From Auanema rhodensis (lineage: Eukaryota; Nematoda; Chromadorea; Rhabditida; Rhabditidae): 64,000 nt of DNA. The stretch is taken from NCBI GenBank assembly GCA_964057225.1, contig OZ059897.1, positions 13,330,001-13,394,000 on the forward strand, written 5' to 3'. Every line of letters begins with the position of its first letter. Position 1 is the stretch's first letter. Under the pieces are notes generated by a model. The model did no database searches. It had not been told where the DNA came from and saw nothing but the letters and a program-made list of their open reading frames with translations. The position numbers and the translations under genes are program-made. This document shows positions 1 through 14,808 of the stretch, in pieces.

Positions 1-2332
1 TTACTATTATTTAGTGTGTCTTATATAGACTAAGATGGCTAAAGAATGGATGATTTATGGACCTGTGGCTAAGAGGTAAAGAGACAACATGAGAGAGAAA
101 GAGAGAGGTAAGAGAAAATAGAGAGAAACCATATGATAAGGACTATAATAGGACATGTTTGACATATATTTGTGCTTTGAGATCAAAGAAGAAAACGGAA
201 TGAAGCAGGTAAGGATAAGGCATAACCAAAATTCCTGATTAGTCACGCAGCTCATAACAATAATTCTATTGTTACCTTTTATAGCCTGGATTCACCGTAT
301 ATTGGTTAAAGTACTAATTTTTTTATTTTTAACAAACTGAATACAACCCCCCCCCCTTTAAATCATTCCTCTTGCTTCCTTCTAACGTTCACTGTTAACC
401 AGTCTTATTCACTCCCTGAAGAATCTCAGATGTCATGAATTTGGGGAGATTTTTTCGCCTTACAATCCTGATTGAACACCTTGTTTTACGCTAACACTTT
501 GACTACAACAGCTGATACTTTTCTAAAGAATTGGAGAGGATGATACTTACTCAGAATTTCGAAATATCACGAGGAAAAATTATAATTTCAAAAAGACGAG
601 CAAGAGCCGGAAAGACGTTGCTGAGGTGTTATCAAGTTCTTCATTTTAAACTTGATAATAACGACCTAATAAAAGAAAAGTTGAAAGTTTCTGGTGTTGT
701 TCTTCAGAAGTTATATCACAAAAGTAAAGAACGATTGAAATGAACGAGCGAAGCACGTGAGACACTTTGAAAATCACAAGAAGTTATCTGATAGGCTATA
801 TGATTGACACATTACAATGAAATAATAAAAAATATTGGAAAAATGAAGAATATAGTATGAGGTCACAATGTATTTGATATCAAAACATGCAAAAGGAATG
901 AAACTGTGGTTTTCGAGCTCGAGCAAGGGAACTGTTTTTAGCAACATCTGACCATTGCAGACAGATAACAACAGCAGGTGCGTAGAGACGAATTATCGAA
1001 AAGGTTTAAACTGTATTATTTCGTTGAATTCTTTGGAGAATTTCAAGAAAATGACCGAATAGAAGAAATGTAGTGAAGAAAAAAGCGGAATTGGTACTGA
1101 TGATAAAGGAATGCAACCGCATGGGCCTTTCAACGTTTTTTAGAATGAACAACCACGCGCTGTGATACGCTCTTATTCTCTGTCAATCTCTCTCCATTCG
1201 CAACGCTATCTATCTCACGTGAGTTACGTGAAATGTCGAGAAGATGATGATATGATAGGCTTAATGTCATGTAGATCAACAAGATACGACGCGATCCAAG
1301 ATTTGCTTTGGATTTGTAACTGTTGATTTTTTGGTTAGGCTGATTGATGAACTCTGCTGAACTCGTGCACCCAGTTGCACTCAATGCACTCGCTTACACG
1401 CTAACAGCGAACATTGTACATTGGCCCATAAGTTAAGAAAAGTGGTACCAAAGATAATTCGGTAGCTGATTAGATTGATTATATGGATAGTTAATTGGAC
1501 AGTAGTAAAAGAAATAATTATTTTTCTATTAAAATATAAAAAATATTTTTTGTTAATTCAATTAATTCAATAAGTCGGTCGTTGTATACAATTGTAATAA
1601 TCTACTAATAATGAAACATTATAATATTTATTATATCTATAACTTAATGATAAATCAAGAAACAAGATGAGAAAATTTCAAAAAAATAAATTAGAAAAGC
1701 ACGTGGTTTGCTAAAATCGAAATCGATTAGTCACTACGGAGAATTGGAAGAAAAAAAATTGAAAAGACTGTTGGCATCTTAGGGAATTATGGAACAGATA
1801 CTTTATAGTTTATAGTCTGACGTCAGATAAAACCTTTTAAGTTTGCGGCATAATTCTTGAGTTAGCAACGTGATTTTCTGAAATTCTTTTTCTTTCACTT
1901 CAGCTCACTTTTCAAAAAAAAAAAAGATATTTTCAATGGTGTAAGGAAATGACATGAAGGAGAAGAACTGATAGATAAAGAAGATAGATAGGATTAAGCA
2001 GAACATGCGTTAGCAGCAGATTTCTTATCGTCATCTTCGCTAAATTCCCATCAAAATTTAAAAATAACTTTTATTTACTTGTGTTTTATATCTGTATCCG
2101 TTCATACACCCTTTCTTTATTTATTATATTGACTAAATTCATGTTACATCGTCTTTATGTTTCTTTTTTAGATGTACGTTTTCAATTTAAAAAAATTTGA
2201 ACATTTATAATAATTTTATTGAAAAAAAAGACAATTTATGACAATAAATAACAAGATATACTCAGTAATGATAAGATTTTCAATGATTTTTATTCAATTT
2301 CAAATATTTTAATAACAATATCTTCACAAGTT
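1..2332. other. Flank without a supported gene
   Basis: I see no supported gene here. Short open frames at 531-743 (plus) and 1130-1384 (minus) have no splice context or family resemblance. The stretch 1090-1440 is less AT-rich than its surroundings and holds a palindromic TCACGTGA at 1215-1222. A palindromic TGACGTCA lies at 1818-1825. A run of nine C lies near 349-357. The region is downstream of the minus-strand GPCR gene. Confidence 0.6.
2289..2294 (-). terminator. Poly(A) signal of the GPCR gene
   Basis: AATAAA on the minus strand, about 40 nt past the GPCR stop codon at 2333. The distance is short, as is common in nematode 3' UTRs. Confidence 0.6.
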
Positions 2333-4589
2333 TTATACCGGTTCTGCCTCATCTCGACAGTGCTTATTCGCATAAATTATAGCTTGAACAGGGCTATCAG
2401 GATAGCCCATTTCTTTTTTTGATGTAGTTGGATCTATTATCCGAATATCAAGAGACATTAGACGTCTTGCTATCGCAATAGCTACAGCATCAATTTCTGT
2501 TCCTATATGTTGACCAGTACCATCACTAAAAGCAGAAAAATTATATACTAAAGCGTAAAAGTTAAAGAATTTGATGGGGCCTCAGGGTAACTCGATATTC
2601 AACATAGTGATTTAGACCGCCCTAGTTACAAGTCTCGTCCTCGGCGAATACGTTACAGGCATTGCCACTAATATAGCGGCGAAAATATTTGTAGCGTATA
2701 TTATACGGGTGTTCAGATCAAGTTAGAGTTTGTTGTATGATTGGAGTTCAATGAAGGTGACAGACATATGAATCAACAAACATACAAGCTAGTATGAAGC
2801 TTATATTAATATATAAGTAACTAATTCAAAAATTTGTGAATAGTAAAGAAGCTATTTTTCAAAAAAATAATGATTTTTACACTCAAAAAGTGAAAAAGTT
2901 TATAAGAACTCAAGATATAATATATCATATAGGTGTTTTATAGAACAAAATATAAGTATCAACTTACTCATATCGCCGAAGTGCTGAAAGTTGTGGCGGT
3001 CCTCGTTTAGAAAAGTTACACAATTGCGTTTGAATATCTTCCCGGATCTCCTATAAAATTAAAATAAAAATAATATTATTTGTTTTAATACTATTATTAT
3101 TTACCTTATTAAGAGAATAATAAACTATTAAACGTGTAGCACAAACAAATATATATAACACTGATATAACATCAGTACATGTTTCATAAAACTGAAAAAT
3201 ATTTCAAAGGTAAATTGATTCTTGTAAGAATTTCTTTAAACCTGATAAGTTTCAACTTGTTGTGTCGATTCTAGATCAATTTGCTCCCAAAGAGTGATTA
3301 ATACATTGAGAACATTGGCTACCAAGTAAGAACATACGATAGTCACCATAAGTCGTGTAGCAGATCGTATTTTCATCTGAAAATATGTTTTTGAAAAAAA
3401 AATAATGAAAAACTTGTAATTAGATTGAAAGTATTATATTCACCTTATGGTCACTACTAAGAAATCGAAACATTTCTGCTGAACGTTGTTGCTTACGCAG
3501 AGTTCGAACAATGCTGTAGTTTAGATATGCAAGAAGAAAAAATGGTAAGAATACAGTCATGATATTCCTTGAAAAAAATTTTATAATCAGTTTTTCAATT
3601 TTTCAATTTTCTCAAAATTACCTAGTGTAAAATCGGAAAACGGTTCCGTACCAAAATGTTTGAACAATATCACTTAAACCAGGCGTATATTCCAATAAAC
3701 CAGTACAATTAAAATTCTTTTGAACCTTAAAATACAAAATTAAATATTTAAATTAGTATATAAATAATATTTAATTTTTACTTCAAAAATAGATATACGT
3801 ATTTGAATACAGATACATGTGTGGGTGACCCTTCAACTTCAAATTTTAAAATTTTCTGAATTCATTTGATTCAGAATCTGATCGTTAGACGCCTCTTTAA
3901 TTTTAATTGAAATTTGGAATCATTTCATATAATTATATATGAAAATCACGGAATTTTACTCAAAACCACTCATTTGCATGTGAGCAAACAGATTTCAAAA
4001 GTAAAAAGAAGGAAGTTTCATGTCTTTGATTAAGCATAATCTAAGAAGATCGGAAGTGTTTATATGAAAAATATTTGCGTAACTATTTAATCTTTGAAGA
4101 TAAACAGTTATTTCAAAAAAAAAAATCAGGATAAATATAGATGTAAAATATATTTCTATAATCATATAGTATAAATTGTTATTATTTCATATAATATTTA
4201 TATTAAAATTATTATTTTTCCCGGTATATTACCTCAATTTCAAATATTGCTGTTCCTCGAAGTAACAAAGAAAGTAGGAAGACAAGTATTGTTAACATAA
4301 TTCGCGATCTAAATTATAAAATAATAATTAATAAAATAAAAAAATAATTTGAATACTTTCGAAATGCTGTTAAAGATCTTGAACGATGGGTGATCAAATA
4401 TCTTTCAATTGTTGCTAAGATAATGAGATATGTTGAAAATGTCATAGACGTCTGAAATTCAATTATACAATGTTTAAATTTCTAATTTTCTATTAAAATT
4501 CTTATTAATTCTTATTTTTATATAATATTATATAAAAAAAATATATAAGAATATATTTTTGTCTTTTTTAATATATTTTTTTGTATATT

Positions 4590-4656
<67 letters not shown>

Positions 4657-5132
4657 CTATATTTTTGCAAATTATCCACCTGACACAACGACAGCAGTGG
4701 TCCCAAATAAGACCAGTAAGCCCTTGTAATCCAAAGAACCTAAACTCATACGAATTTGTGCTTCTCCTAGTTTGAAATTTTATTTTACTTGTAGTCGATC
4801 TTTAATTATATCCATAGCTATTACTGGACCATACATGAATGATAAGAAGGAATCCGACAAAGCCAAAATTGCCAAAAAATAAAAATGTGAATGTTTTGAG
4901 CTGAGCAAAACCTTAAAAAATAAAATAAAAAATAGAAACTATAATCTTCTTTTGACATGTTCATAAAGTCGAAACTAAACCATACTTTAGCAATAATAAT
5001 ATTACAAATTAAGCTGATCAAGCTTAAGCTTGTGCCAGCTACAGCAACAAGATACCAACGTCGTTCATTGACTTGAATAGTAACACAGTCGATTTCATCA
5101 ATTTCTTGCATAGCATTATATGTTAGGTTCAT
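2333..5132 (-). CDS. Class A (rhodopsin-like) GPCR, nematode neuropeptide-receptor type
   Basis: Complete 408-aa seven-transmembrane receptor in 11 exons (minus strand: 5132-4986, 4911-4789, 4739-4680, 4451-4357, 4308-4233, 3725-3622, 3567-3444, 3376-3242, 3191-3105, 3050-2968, 2525-2333), all junctions in phase. Approximate membrane segments: TM1 27-48, TM2 57-82 ([13 protein letters not shown]), TM3 93-125 ending in ERY at 126-128 (the DRY site), TM4 145-158, TM5 203-222 ([12 protein letters not shown]), TM6 251-274 ([13 protein letters not shown]), TM7 294-312. An N-glycosylation site NLT lies at residues 2-4. The usual Cys at the top of TM3 is not evident, although ECL2 has a Cys (NFNCTG). 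Expected role: plasma-membrane peptide receptor coupling to G proteins; the ligand cannot be told. I read exon 3 as the 60-nt [14 protein letters not shown] exon after a 48-nt intron; a 22-nt intron alternative breaks the frame. The start follows directly after an acceptor-like TTTGTAG. Confidence 0.93.
4592..4655. repeat. (TA)n microsatellite in a GPCR intron
   Basis: About 32 uninterrupted TA units inside the intron between GPCR exons 3 and 4. The 62-64-aa open frames across it on both strands are repeat artefacts. Confidence 0.97.
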
Positions 5133-5139
5133 CTACAAA
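5133..5139 (-). promoter_or_regulatory. Acceptor-like site abutting the GPCR start codon
   Basis: Minus-strand TTTGTAG directly precedes the ATG at 5132. It could be a spliced-leader trans-splice acceptor, or the acceptor of an unseen 5' non-coding exon. Confidence 0.45.
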
Positions 5140-8100
5140 GTCAAGTTTTATTAAGAAATTATATTAATTTATAAAGATAATGACATAAAATAGTTAAAAT
5201 TATTAAGTAAAGAAAAGAAAACTAATTATATAAGTTTCGCTTAACGAAAGAATCTAGGAGACATGGTTCTCTCAGGATGTATGCTCGAAGTAAACAAAGC
5301 ACCTCCCCCTCTACTCTAGTATCTTTCGAGATCGTTATTGTTTCGTTTGGCAACAAGACCGCCCACATTTATACTTTATACTTTTGTTTTAAACAAAAAA
5401 TAATATAATTAATAACATAAAAATAGTATAATTAAAAATTAAATTAAATTATAATAGCGTTTAGAAGTATTATTAGCAAAAGAATTTTGAAAAAAAAAAG
5501 AACTAGAATCTTTTGCAGATTTTCGAACATAAAGTGTATTTGTGTATGAATATTTTGAATATATTACTGTAGATAATATATACATATGTATATAGAAATT
5601 CTAGTTTTGAATATTATTAAGAAGAAACTGTTAGAAAAGACAATGGATACTAGTACTAGTATAGAATGATGATGATTATTAAGAAAAGTAAAACTTGAAT
5701 TGATGAGGGGATACACGAAACAATGAGTGTTAGGCGGAAGATCTGAAATTGCTGAAAGAAGACGACAATGATGACGAATTAAGATGATGGTCATAAGTCC
5801 AAATGAAGAATAGACGTCATTTGTGTGAAAGCAAACGTAGGTCAACTTAAGCTTCTAGGTTTTGTAATACGGAAAGCCAAAAGCAGATCTCTTTCTCTCC
5901 CTCTCTTGAAACCACTAATTGGCCACTGTCATGATGCCTTGCACTTACTTCCGCTCACATCTTTTTTATTTTATGTTCAATGTCATCTTTTCAATGTCTC
6001 TCGTCTTCTTTCTTTTACTACTTTCACGAATTATGATATTTCAGAATTTTACAGCATCCAATTAGTTCAAAAGAGCAGTGTTTCTGATATCTGAACACAT
6101 TTTGATACTCATATATATATATTAGTTTGTTGCTAGGGAATCAGTCATTATTTAAGAAAGTATTACCTGATGGCTTCATTTTTGATAAACATATGATGAT
6201 AAAGAAAACTGTCAAAAAAAGCTGAAAATGGAAAATGTGTTCAATGATATACAGCTTTGAATTGAAATTTCGTTTGGATTAGTTGAGGACTAACTCGACC
6301 AAACAATACATTAGCAACTGAACATAGACTGAATGAAAAGTATTTTATTGACTAAAATGATATAATTATAAACTGAATTCTTTAAGAGTTGAAGTTTTTT
6401 GTCAAAAAAATGCCATTCAGCAATTATCTTGCCATGTCAAATTAGATGATTTGCTACAATGGCTGCAGTAGCTAGGTGCTGCAGATGTGTTAGCTTGCTA
6501 AGTGCAAGGCAGTTTTGGCTTTAATTGTTTCTCATTTCTTGAAGTATTGAAGTTTCTCAAGGTTTTCAGGATTTAACTCTCAAGTACATGAACAATGACA
6601 TTTGTTTACTCTCATAGAACTAAAGTTGAATATCGTATAAGCTTAATTGAATTTCATTTAACCATAGTTACCATGCACATGTATATATGTCATTTGAATC
6701 AGCACAACTTTGAACCATTTCAAATAAAAAATAAAGCAAAAATATGTTTCAAGCTTGTCACGTAAAGAACAAAATTTTTCTTCCAAAATAACAGTGGATC
6801 TAAGATTGTCAAAAATATTTAACACAAAGTACGGATGACCGAAACGAGCTATGCTACTAAATCAAAGAAAAGTAAAGTCATCAAACTATGTTTCACCCAT
6901 CTTATAATGAATTACACATATATATTATTATAATTATATGCATATAGCATAAATAAGAAGATTCAATACTTTTTAATGTTAAAAGAAAACAGAAAGTTCT
7001 TCTCCCCCAAGTTCTGTAGACTTCTTAGAAAAAAAACTTCAATTATTATTATTTTTTGAAAATGTGTATAGGTCAAATGGTTGGCATATACACATCCACT
7101 CTCAATTCCGATGTATAGTCATCTGATCAAGGAACGCCAAATTGTATTAGAAAAATCACAAAAGACGACGTGGAGACATTCAATCTTCAAATTCGCCATC
7201 AAAGAAAATCAAAAAAATGAACAAAAAACATGAGCAAAACCTAATGAGTTCGGAAGGTGGAAAAAATAAACTGCAAATCCAAAGATAAAAATTTGTTTTT
7301 TTCACCCTACAGATTTGTATTGTTATGGTATTCCAACGTTTAAGCTATATCAGAAAAAAAATGACAGAATGAGGAAGAGAATATGTTGATAAGAAGCAGT
7401 TAAACATATGTTTCAATATACTATACCATGACAGAACATATGCATGTTTATGTATTTGGATATGATTTGGATTTGTTTTATGATAAAACGGATCAGATCT
7501 TTAGCTGCATACATAGATCAGTTAGTTTATAGACAATACATTTGAAGATGAAAGATCACTTTAATCTAACTGAGCATGGCTTAAATAAATATCTTGAAGT
7601 CTCTGTGATACAGTAAAACTTTAAATTATAGTTTTGAAGAAAAATAATAAAAATATAAATATAAATATTGAAGAATGGATAAATATATGTATATATTAAT
7701 ATGAAAATATATGAAGATACATATATACATCTATACATACATACATGTAGTTAAAACTCATTGACATCAAACTATTTAATTTTTTTTGTCAAAACGAGAT
7801 TGGAGCTTAAGAACATTAAGAGTTAATTAAGTTAACGCAGTGAATGTGAAATCAATTTGAACTTTTTTTTGCTTTGGGACCAATATACATTACGAAAAGT
7901 AGTAACATTAATTGATAGAAAAATTGGAAACTCAGATTATAACCATAAAAGAAAATAAATATGTTTATACATTCTTTACATATTTTTAAAACATTTATGT
8001 GTTTTACAGATTTTCAAATATTAAAAAAAATAATAAATATAATTATTTTTTACAGCATTAAATGCTAATCAAAAAAAATTGTGAATTATGACTGATACTG

Positions 8101-11100
8101 AAGTAATATGAAGTAAAGCATTTTTTTTGTTTCAGTTTGACAAAATATTCTGAATAAGAATTATATAATTCATGAAATACTATAAGAAAATTCAGACGTA
8201 AGTCACAGCTATATGTTTGTTGATAGCTATTAAAGAGAAAAGGTGTAATAGATTCGATCATATTCTTGTTATATTATATTCTAAAATAATATGGAAGAGA
8301 AACATTTAAATTTAATTTTAAAAAAAATTTATATTGAAAATTTAAGAAATAAATGAAAAAAAAAGAAAAAAAAACGTAACCTCATAGCATAGAACTAAAG
8401 TGAAGCTTTTAAGATGATGATGCAATCAGAAAAAGTAACGATATCAAAATTCTGTGAATGCTATTAGCATTGTTCTTTCACAGAATGTAATATATTAAGT
8501 AGGAATTATGACTATGCAGGTTGATATTCAAGAAATTAGGTGTTAAACATAGAAAACATTATAATGCATAATTTGTATAAATTAAAATATATTTATATAA
8601 ACGAATAATGACTAGTAGTATTAAGGTTTTAGAACAGCATCTGATTTCGAGATATTGTATCGATGTAAAAAACAAATTTAAAATTCACTATCCTAACTAC
8701 TTCAAAAATATTTCCTTATCAGTTTTTAATACCGGAAATACAAAAAATTTTAAGAAAACTCATAACTGAATACATTTGAATCTCATTTTTCATTTATGTG
8801 TAGATCACCAAGCAATATGTTTTATAAAAAAAATTATCAAAAGATTTTATATATATGTATATGATATAGTTACGTAAATTTCAATTATATTCAATAACTT
8901 ATTAATAATATATAAATAAAATAAAAACATGATAATATCAAAAATAAGAAATTCTCTCTTCTATAAACGGGTGCCATTTTGAAGAATTTGAAATTTGATG
9001 AGCAAGAGCAATGAATAGAAAAAGAAGACGACATATACTAGATTACCCGCTTCCTTCACTCCTGTTTTCCATTTTGTTCCTCTTTTTCCCCCTTTCCCTC
9101 TCTTTCTGAGTGTTCTCTTTATAACTCTCTCTCTACTTCTCTTTTCCTCTCCCTCACTCAATGTATTTCTCCCTGTCTTCTTTCCTCCCTATTTTCAGCT
9201 TTCTTGTTAACAATAGTCGTTATAACTTCTGTGAATTATTTGCATCTCACATGTATTGTAATTTAACAAGTTTTTTTTCAAATCAAAATGTTGAATAATC
9301 ATAACTAAATGTAGTAAATGAAAAACACTAGCTTTCTCATCGAACTAGGTGTGCATGAATGAAAGCATGTCTCGATTGAATAATGAGCTAACAACCAAAG
9401 CAATTATGTTTCGAAGAATCACGTATTCATCTTAACATCAGAATAATAGTGCAAGAACTTAGTTTTTTGAACATTTTTTTATGTTTTTTTAATAATCGAA
9501 CATATACCTTTTCATTCATGAAGTTACTTTAGCTGTACTTCATCATATCACCATTGTTTCAAACCTTGTTGAATAATGTTGTTCCGATTCTCCACTTTTC
9601 TATATACACCTCCTAACCTTAAGTTAGTTTTTCTTTTTTTTTCATAACATTCTCGTTCTTTTAAACTATTTCACTCATTTTATTCAGTTTTTTTCAATTC
9701 AGTGCTGCAATCAACTAAATAAAACATGTCGTTTAACGATTTTATAACATTCTCTCTCTCTCTATTTATTCTCAAACTATGATTATACTGTTTGAGTTTT
9801 AAAATCTTTTTTTTTTCTTAAATTTAGTAGCCATACTATAGTTTTTATACAAAAAAAAAAGAAAGTTATTCAGATAAGTATGTAGGTGGTCTAGATTTTA
9901 TTTTTAATTAATATAATTAGTTATCTTATTCTAATTATATATCATAGTATATATTAATATTTGTCTAAATATCTTAAATAACCTTTACTGAATATTCATT
10001 CATAAAGTACTTCTTTATAGAAATATGAAGGTTTTTAAACGTGATCTATATGAAACAAGGTATTGAATTCTTTATCCATATAGACACATATACATACATA
10101 TGTACATAGAATAGACATATAGACACATATACTATATGATATTCATATCATAAAACTAAACTATTATAATATATATATATTATAATATTCATTTTACAAA
10201 ATTATACTATATGTATAATAATAAAATAATAAAATATTTTTTACACGCTCAAGTTTTATAGAAGCTTTTGATAAAATGAAAAAAATATGTGAGGAATAAA
10301 GACCAGGAACAGAGAATTCACTCTCAAAATTTTTAAAGATTATTCGGTAGTTTCTAATGAAATAAATAAATTTATTAAACAAAAAGTAAATATATGTATG
10401 TGTTTTTAAAAAGATTCAGATGATAAGATAGTAGGTTGTGTATAATCAAATGAAAAATTAAAGGTATAAATTACAAATATATGAAAAAGAAAAATAATAA
10501 AAGAAACTTAGATCTAATTAGTAAAAATAAATTTTATTAAATTATAATTTTTAATATAAAAGAGTGTAGAGGAGTTATGAGAACAATGTCTATTTTCTTT
10601 GTAATTCTTCAGAATAATCAAAAAAATATGTCAATAACATAGGAATGGTCAGTTCCATTATGGCTGATTGCATGTTTTTGCAAATGTATCAAAAATGTAT
10701 TGAATTACAATAGATTTTAGTATATACAAACAGACTTTATAACATAATATACATATAAGTTAATAACATAAAATGATATAATTCACTTTTTCAATGTATT
10801 TTTATAGTTCTAAGAACTTTCATAAGTTTAATAATAAATGAATGGATTGATTAATGCATATACTTTTCTTAAATATATGTAAAAATAGGTAGATATTTCA
10901 GAAAAATATGTTACTTAACCGAATAACATCATGAACCATTGACCAAATCTCATTAACAATATACATAGTATATCAAGCTGTTCTCAATATAACGGTAGGA
11001 TATAAAGTTTTTAAAATATTAGCATTCTTAAACTTTAACTTATATGTATACATATAGATATTAAGAGTTATTGGAATAGCATACATCATACTGACATCAT

Positions 11101-14100
11101 ATGCTATTTCTCTATAACTTATTCATATTATTTTGAAAAAAATCTTTTTTTTCTTGAACAATGAAGAACATTAAAGATTTAACGGTTGATGATCATAATG
11201 GATATTGTATATACATTTCACATATACATTGTAATTTGATGTAAGAATACGAATATTCAAGAATGAACTCATGAATTAATTAGATCTCATGATATTAGGT
11301 ACATATACACACAAAATGAGGATGAGAAACTGGATATAACATTCAGTTATAACATTATAAAAGAATTTTTTGGTCTCGATCTTCAAGAAAATTCATTGAA
11401 CAGAATATATAATTTATTAATCAATACAAAAAATATTAAAATATGTGAGTTTAGTATAAATTTTTTTCTTCAAGTTTAGAGTTTCATAGATTATATATGA
11501 CGACATATATATGTATATAGTTTAAAGAAACAATCATTAATAGGAAAAAGAAGCATCATAGAATTCAAGGAAACTGAATGAAATTATGAGAAGATGAAGT
11601 GTGAGAAAGGTTCAGGTATGAGGAAAATGTATACATGGATATGTGTACGAAGTGTACATGAATGGAATCAGTACTAGCTTAGTTTATACTCTTCTCTGAA
11701 TTTTTTGTGTGATCCATGATTGTTGACTAGCTATATTATTGTCAAACGAACCATAAGATTTTATTTTTTTTAAGAAAAAAAACAGAGAAGAAAAGTTTAA
11801 AAGTGTGTGGCGGAAGAGATGTTTGAAACTTGCTTTTCCGTCATCTTCGTTTCGTTTTTGTCTTATTGTTTGGTGATAAAATATGTTTTTTTTTATAGAA
11901 AAAACATGATGATGATGAAGGTAATTAACAATATATTCTACGACGTTCTAAGATGTTTGAGTAATTTAACTATGAATAAAATTACAAAACTTTTAATTAA
12001 TGAGGTGAAGATGATATCAAAAAATGAATAGAATAGAGTATAGTTAGATATTTCCAATAATGTCATGCTTGTAAACTCATGTATTTCATGATATGAAACA
12101 GCAGAATACTTAGAAATTTATAAAAATAAGAAAAATATCTGCTGATTCTCTCAAAAATGAATATAAAAAAATTTAAAAAACAAAAACTTTTCTTGTTTCA
12201 AGTGGGAACTGAGAATATATCATATTTTGAATGAAAAATATTAATAAATTAATAAAAAATGATGGTGAAAAGTTGAAAAAGTTATAAACTGTTTCAAAAA
12301 AATACTGATATTCAAAATGTTGAATGACTAGAATTATGAAACTACATAGTATTCATACAAGTTTTTTTTGGTTTAAAGTAATATGATACTAGTATGAACT
12401 TAATTATATATTTGTACAAAAATACAATAAAACTGCTCAATGAACAGATAATTAAGTTTTTCTGCAGTAATGTTGAGGCATAATGACGATGAAGCCTTCA
12501 ACTTGGCCTCGAATAACTAAAAAGTTTATTTTTAATTCAGGAGTAAACAGCGAAATCAATTATCAGGACGAAGCTTTATATATAATATATATTCATATTT
12601 ATATGATGGCCAAAGTAGTAAGTATTAAACGAATGTTGAAAAGTGAAATATTTCTAAGTGTATAAACAAAAACAAAAAATTAAATACAAAACATTAAAAT
12701 CTATTTCATTTCCGAATGTAAACTTTTTTTTTCAGAAGATATTGAGTAAGAGAAAGAAAATACGTTGAAAAAATAATATTTATTGTTTGATTTTAATGAA
12801 CATACATGTTTTAATATTATAATATCTAAAATATAAATGAAAAAGTAGTTTTTTCTTTTTTTTGTACAAATTAATAAATAGTATTTAGTAAAACATAGAA
12901 TTATAAATAGAAATAATAATAATAATGAAATATAGAGATATTGAATACTTAAATGTTTCATTTCATCGATAAAACTTAAGTTTAACTTTTATGTTCTACT
13001 AAAACCAGCTTATACTTTTCAGAGTATGAAGCTTATTAACAACACGCTTCTAACTTTTTTCACAAAAAAAATATTATGTTTCTCCACGTTTTTGTCTTTC
13101 AACAAGAAAAGTTGGACAACTAGAAACCTTGCTTAGAGGTAGCTTTCTCACTTTCACAACTTCTGTCCGAAAACAAAAACCTTCTTTTTGGATGTTTGAG
13201 GTTAGAATATGAATACCCGGAACTCTATTCCATGCTATATTCATGTTCTATCATTTGAATGACAGAAGAAAGAAACATTTTTGTGTTTTTAAATATTTTA
13301 TACTTTATCTTTAACTCATCTCTTTACATAATATACTCTATATCAAGTTAAATATGTATTAATGTATATATATAATAGAATGTTATTTGAAAAATTTTAT
13401 TTTATTAACTTGTTCATTGAAAACTTATGTATATGTATGTATATACATATGTATATACGAAATTAACTTAATTATATTAAGTAAAAACGATAAAATATAA
13501 ACAGAAATGAATAAAAGTATGAAAAAGCATGTCATCATGTTCTCATTTGAAGATATAAATGTCAATTAGCTAGCCAGTAAGTGGAGTACTAAAGAATGTA
13601 TTGTGTCTAGCGAATTATTTAGAAAAAAGTAAATATTATTGATGAGAAATTAGAAGAAATATATGAAATATGGCTTAAGAAAGCCAAAATCGTTTTATAA
13701 ACAAAATGAATATAGGTGATATGCGAACTTGAAAATCTATGAATTTAAACTTATTGTATTGCATGTTGTTCGAGAGTGTTTCACACTTTATGCATATAAT
13801 CGCTTACAAGCATTCTTGTCTCCCAAGCTGCAAAGTTGAACGACGGATAAAAGGCGTTAAGGACAACCTTAGGGATTGTGTTCTTGTGTCAGGGTAAAAG
13901 GGTATGGGGATACATAAACGATGATGTGTCACGCTGACTGAACTTAAACAGGCAGTGTGAAAGGCAAAGGAAGCACATCAAAATAGGTAAGTGACTGGTG
14001 TCACAAGTATCCGCTAAGCTCAAAACAGTCTGTTCACTATTTGAGAAACTTCGATTCATATTCGAAGGAAAACATACAAGTAGGTAGATTTTGCAAAATA

Positions 14101-14279
14101 TTGGTTTATATTATATATGAATGAGAAAGGTATATGAAATTGGCTTAAAAATTCTGAACTCACTGAGATGATCTTTGTAGAACAGTAAAGATCAAAAGAA
14201 GCAATTGGTAAGAAAAGCTGAATCTAATTGAAAATAGAGTATCATATGTATCAATTTTCAAATATTCAAGAAAATCTTC

Positions 14280-14280
<1 letters not shown>

Positions 14281-14306
<26 letters not shown>
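14281..14306. repeat. (TA)13 microsatellite
   Basis: Thirteen uninterrupted TA units in the gene-poor spacer. Confidence 0.95.
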
Positions 14307-14310
<4 letters not shown>

Positions 14311-14730
14311 TATATATATATCCACATATGCCCATAAAGTTCTTGTAAAAAATTAATACATAAGATATTTACATGAAAAAGATAAAATATTGGCAAAACG
14401 ATTAGAAGCAAAAATATAAAAGTCAAGGAGAACGCGAAAGATGGAGAGCTCTGAGAATTCGAGGAGAATGATGATGATGATGATGATTGAATTTTGAGAA
14501 ATAAAAGAGTAAATGAGAGATGGAAGAGTGATGAGCATGAGCTGAAAGCTTTGAGAAGAACTAGCATGTTAGATGAATATAGAAAGCGCATAGTAGAAAT
14601 ACGCTTTCAAACGTTTCTCACGTAAAACACGTGAAGTTTTACAGAAATAAAAATGAATAAAATATAAATGATCACAGAATGATCATAGAATAAGGATAAA
14701 TAAAATAATAAAGGAAAATGGAATATCTAG

Positions 14731-14732
14731 AG

Positions 14733-14804
<72 letters not shown>
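14731..14804. repeat. (GA)n microsatellite
   Basis: About 74 bp of GA repeat with one AAA interruption near its left end. Purine-only on the plus strand. Confidence 0.97.

Positions 14805-14808
<4 letters not shown>

Noticed and set aside
4760-4788. 22-nt intron in the GPCR between exon 2 and GAGAAGCAC
   Set aside because: Too short to be spliced and leaves the frame broken. A 48-nt intron ending in TTTAG gives an in-frame exon with clear TM3 sequence.
10163-10186. 24-bp perfect palindrome of A and T
   Set aside because: Made only of AT dinucleotide-like sequence, so expected by chance in this composition.
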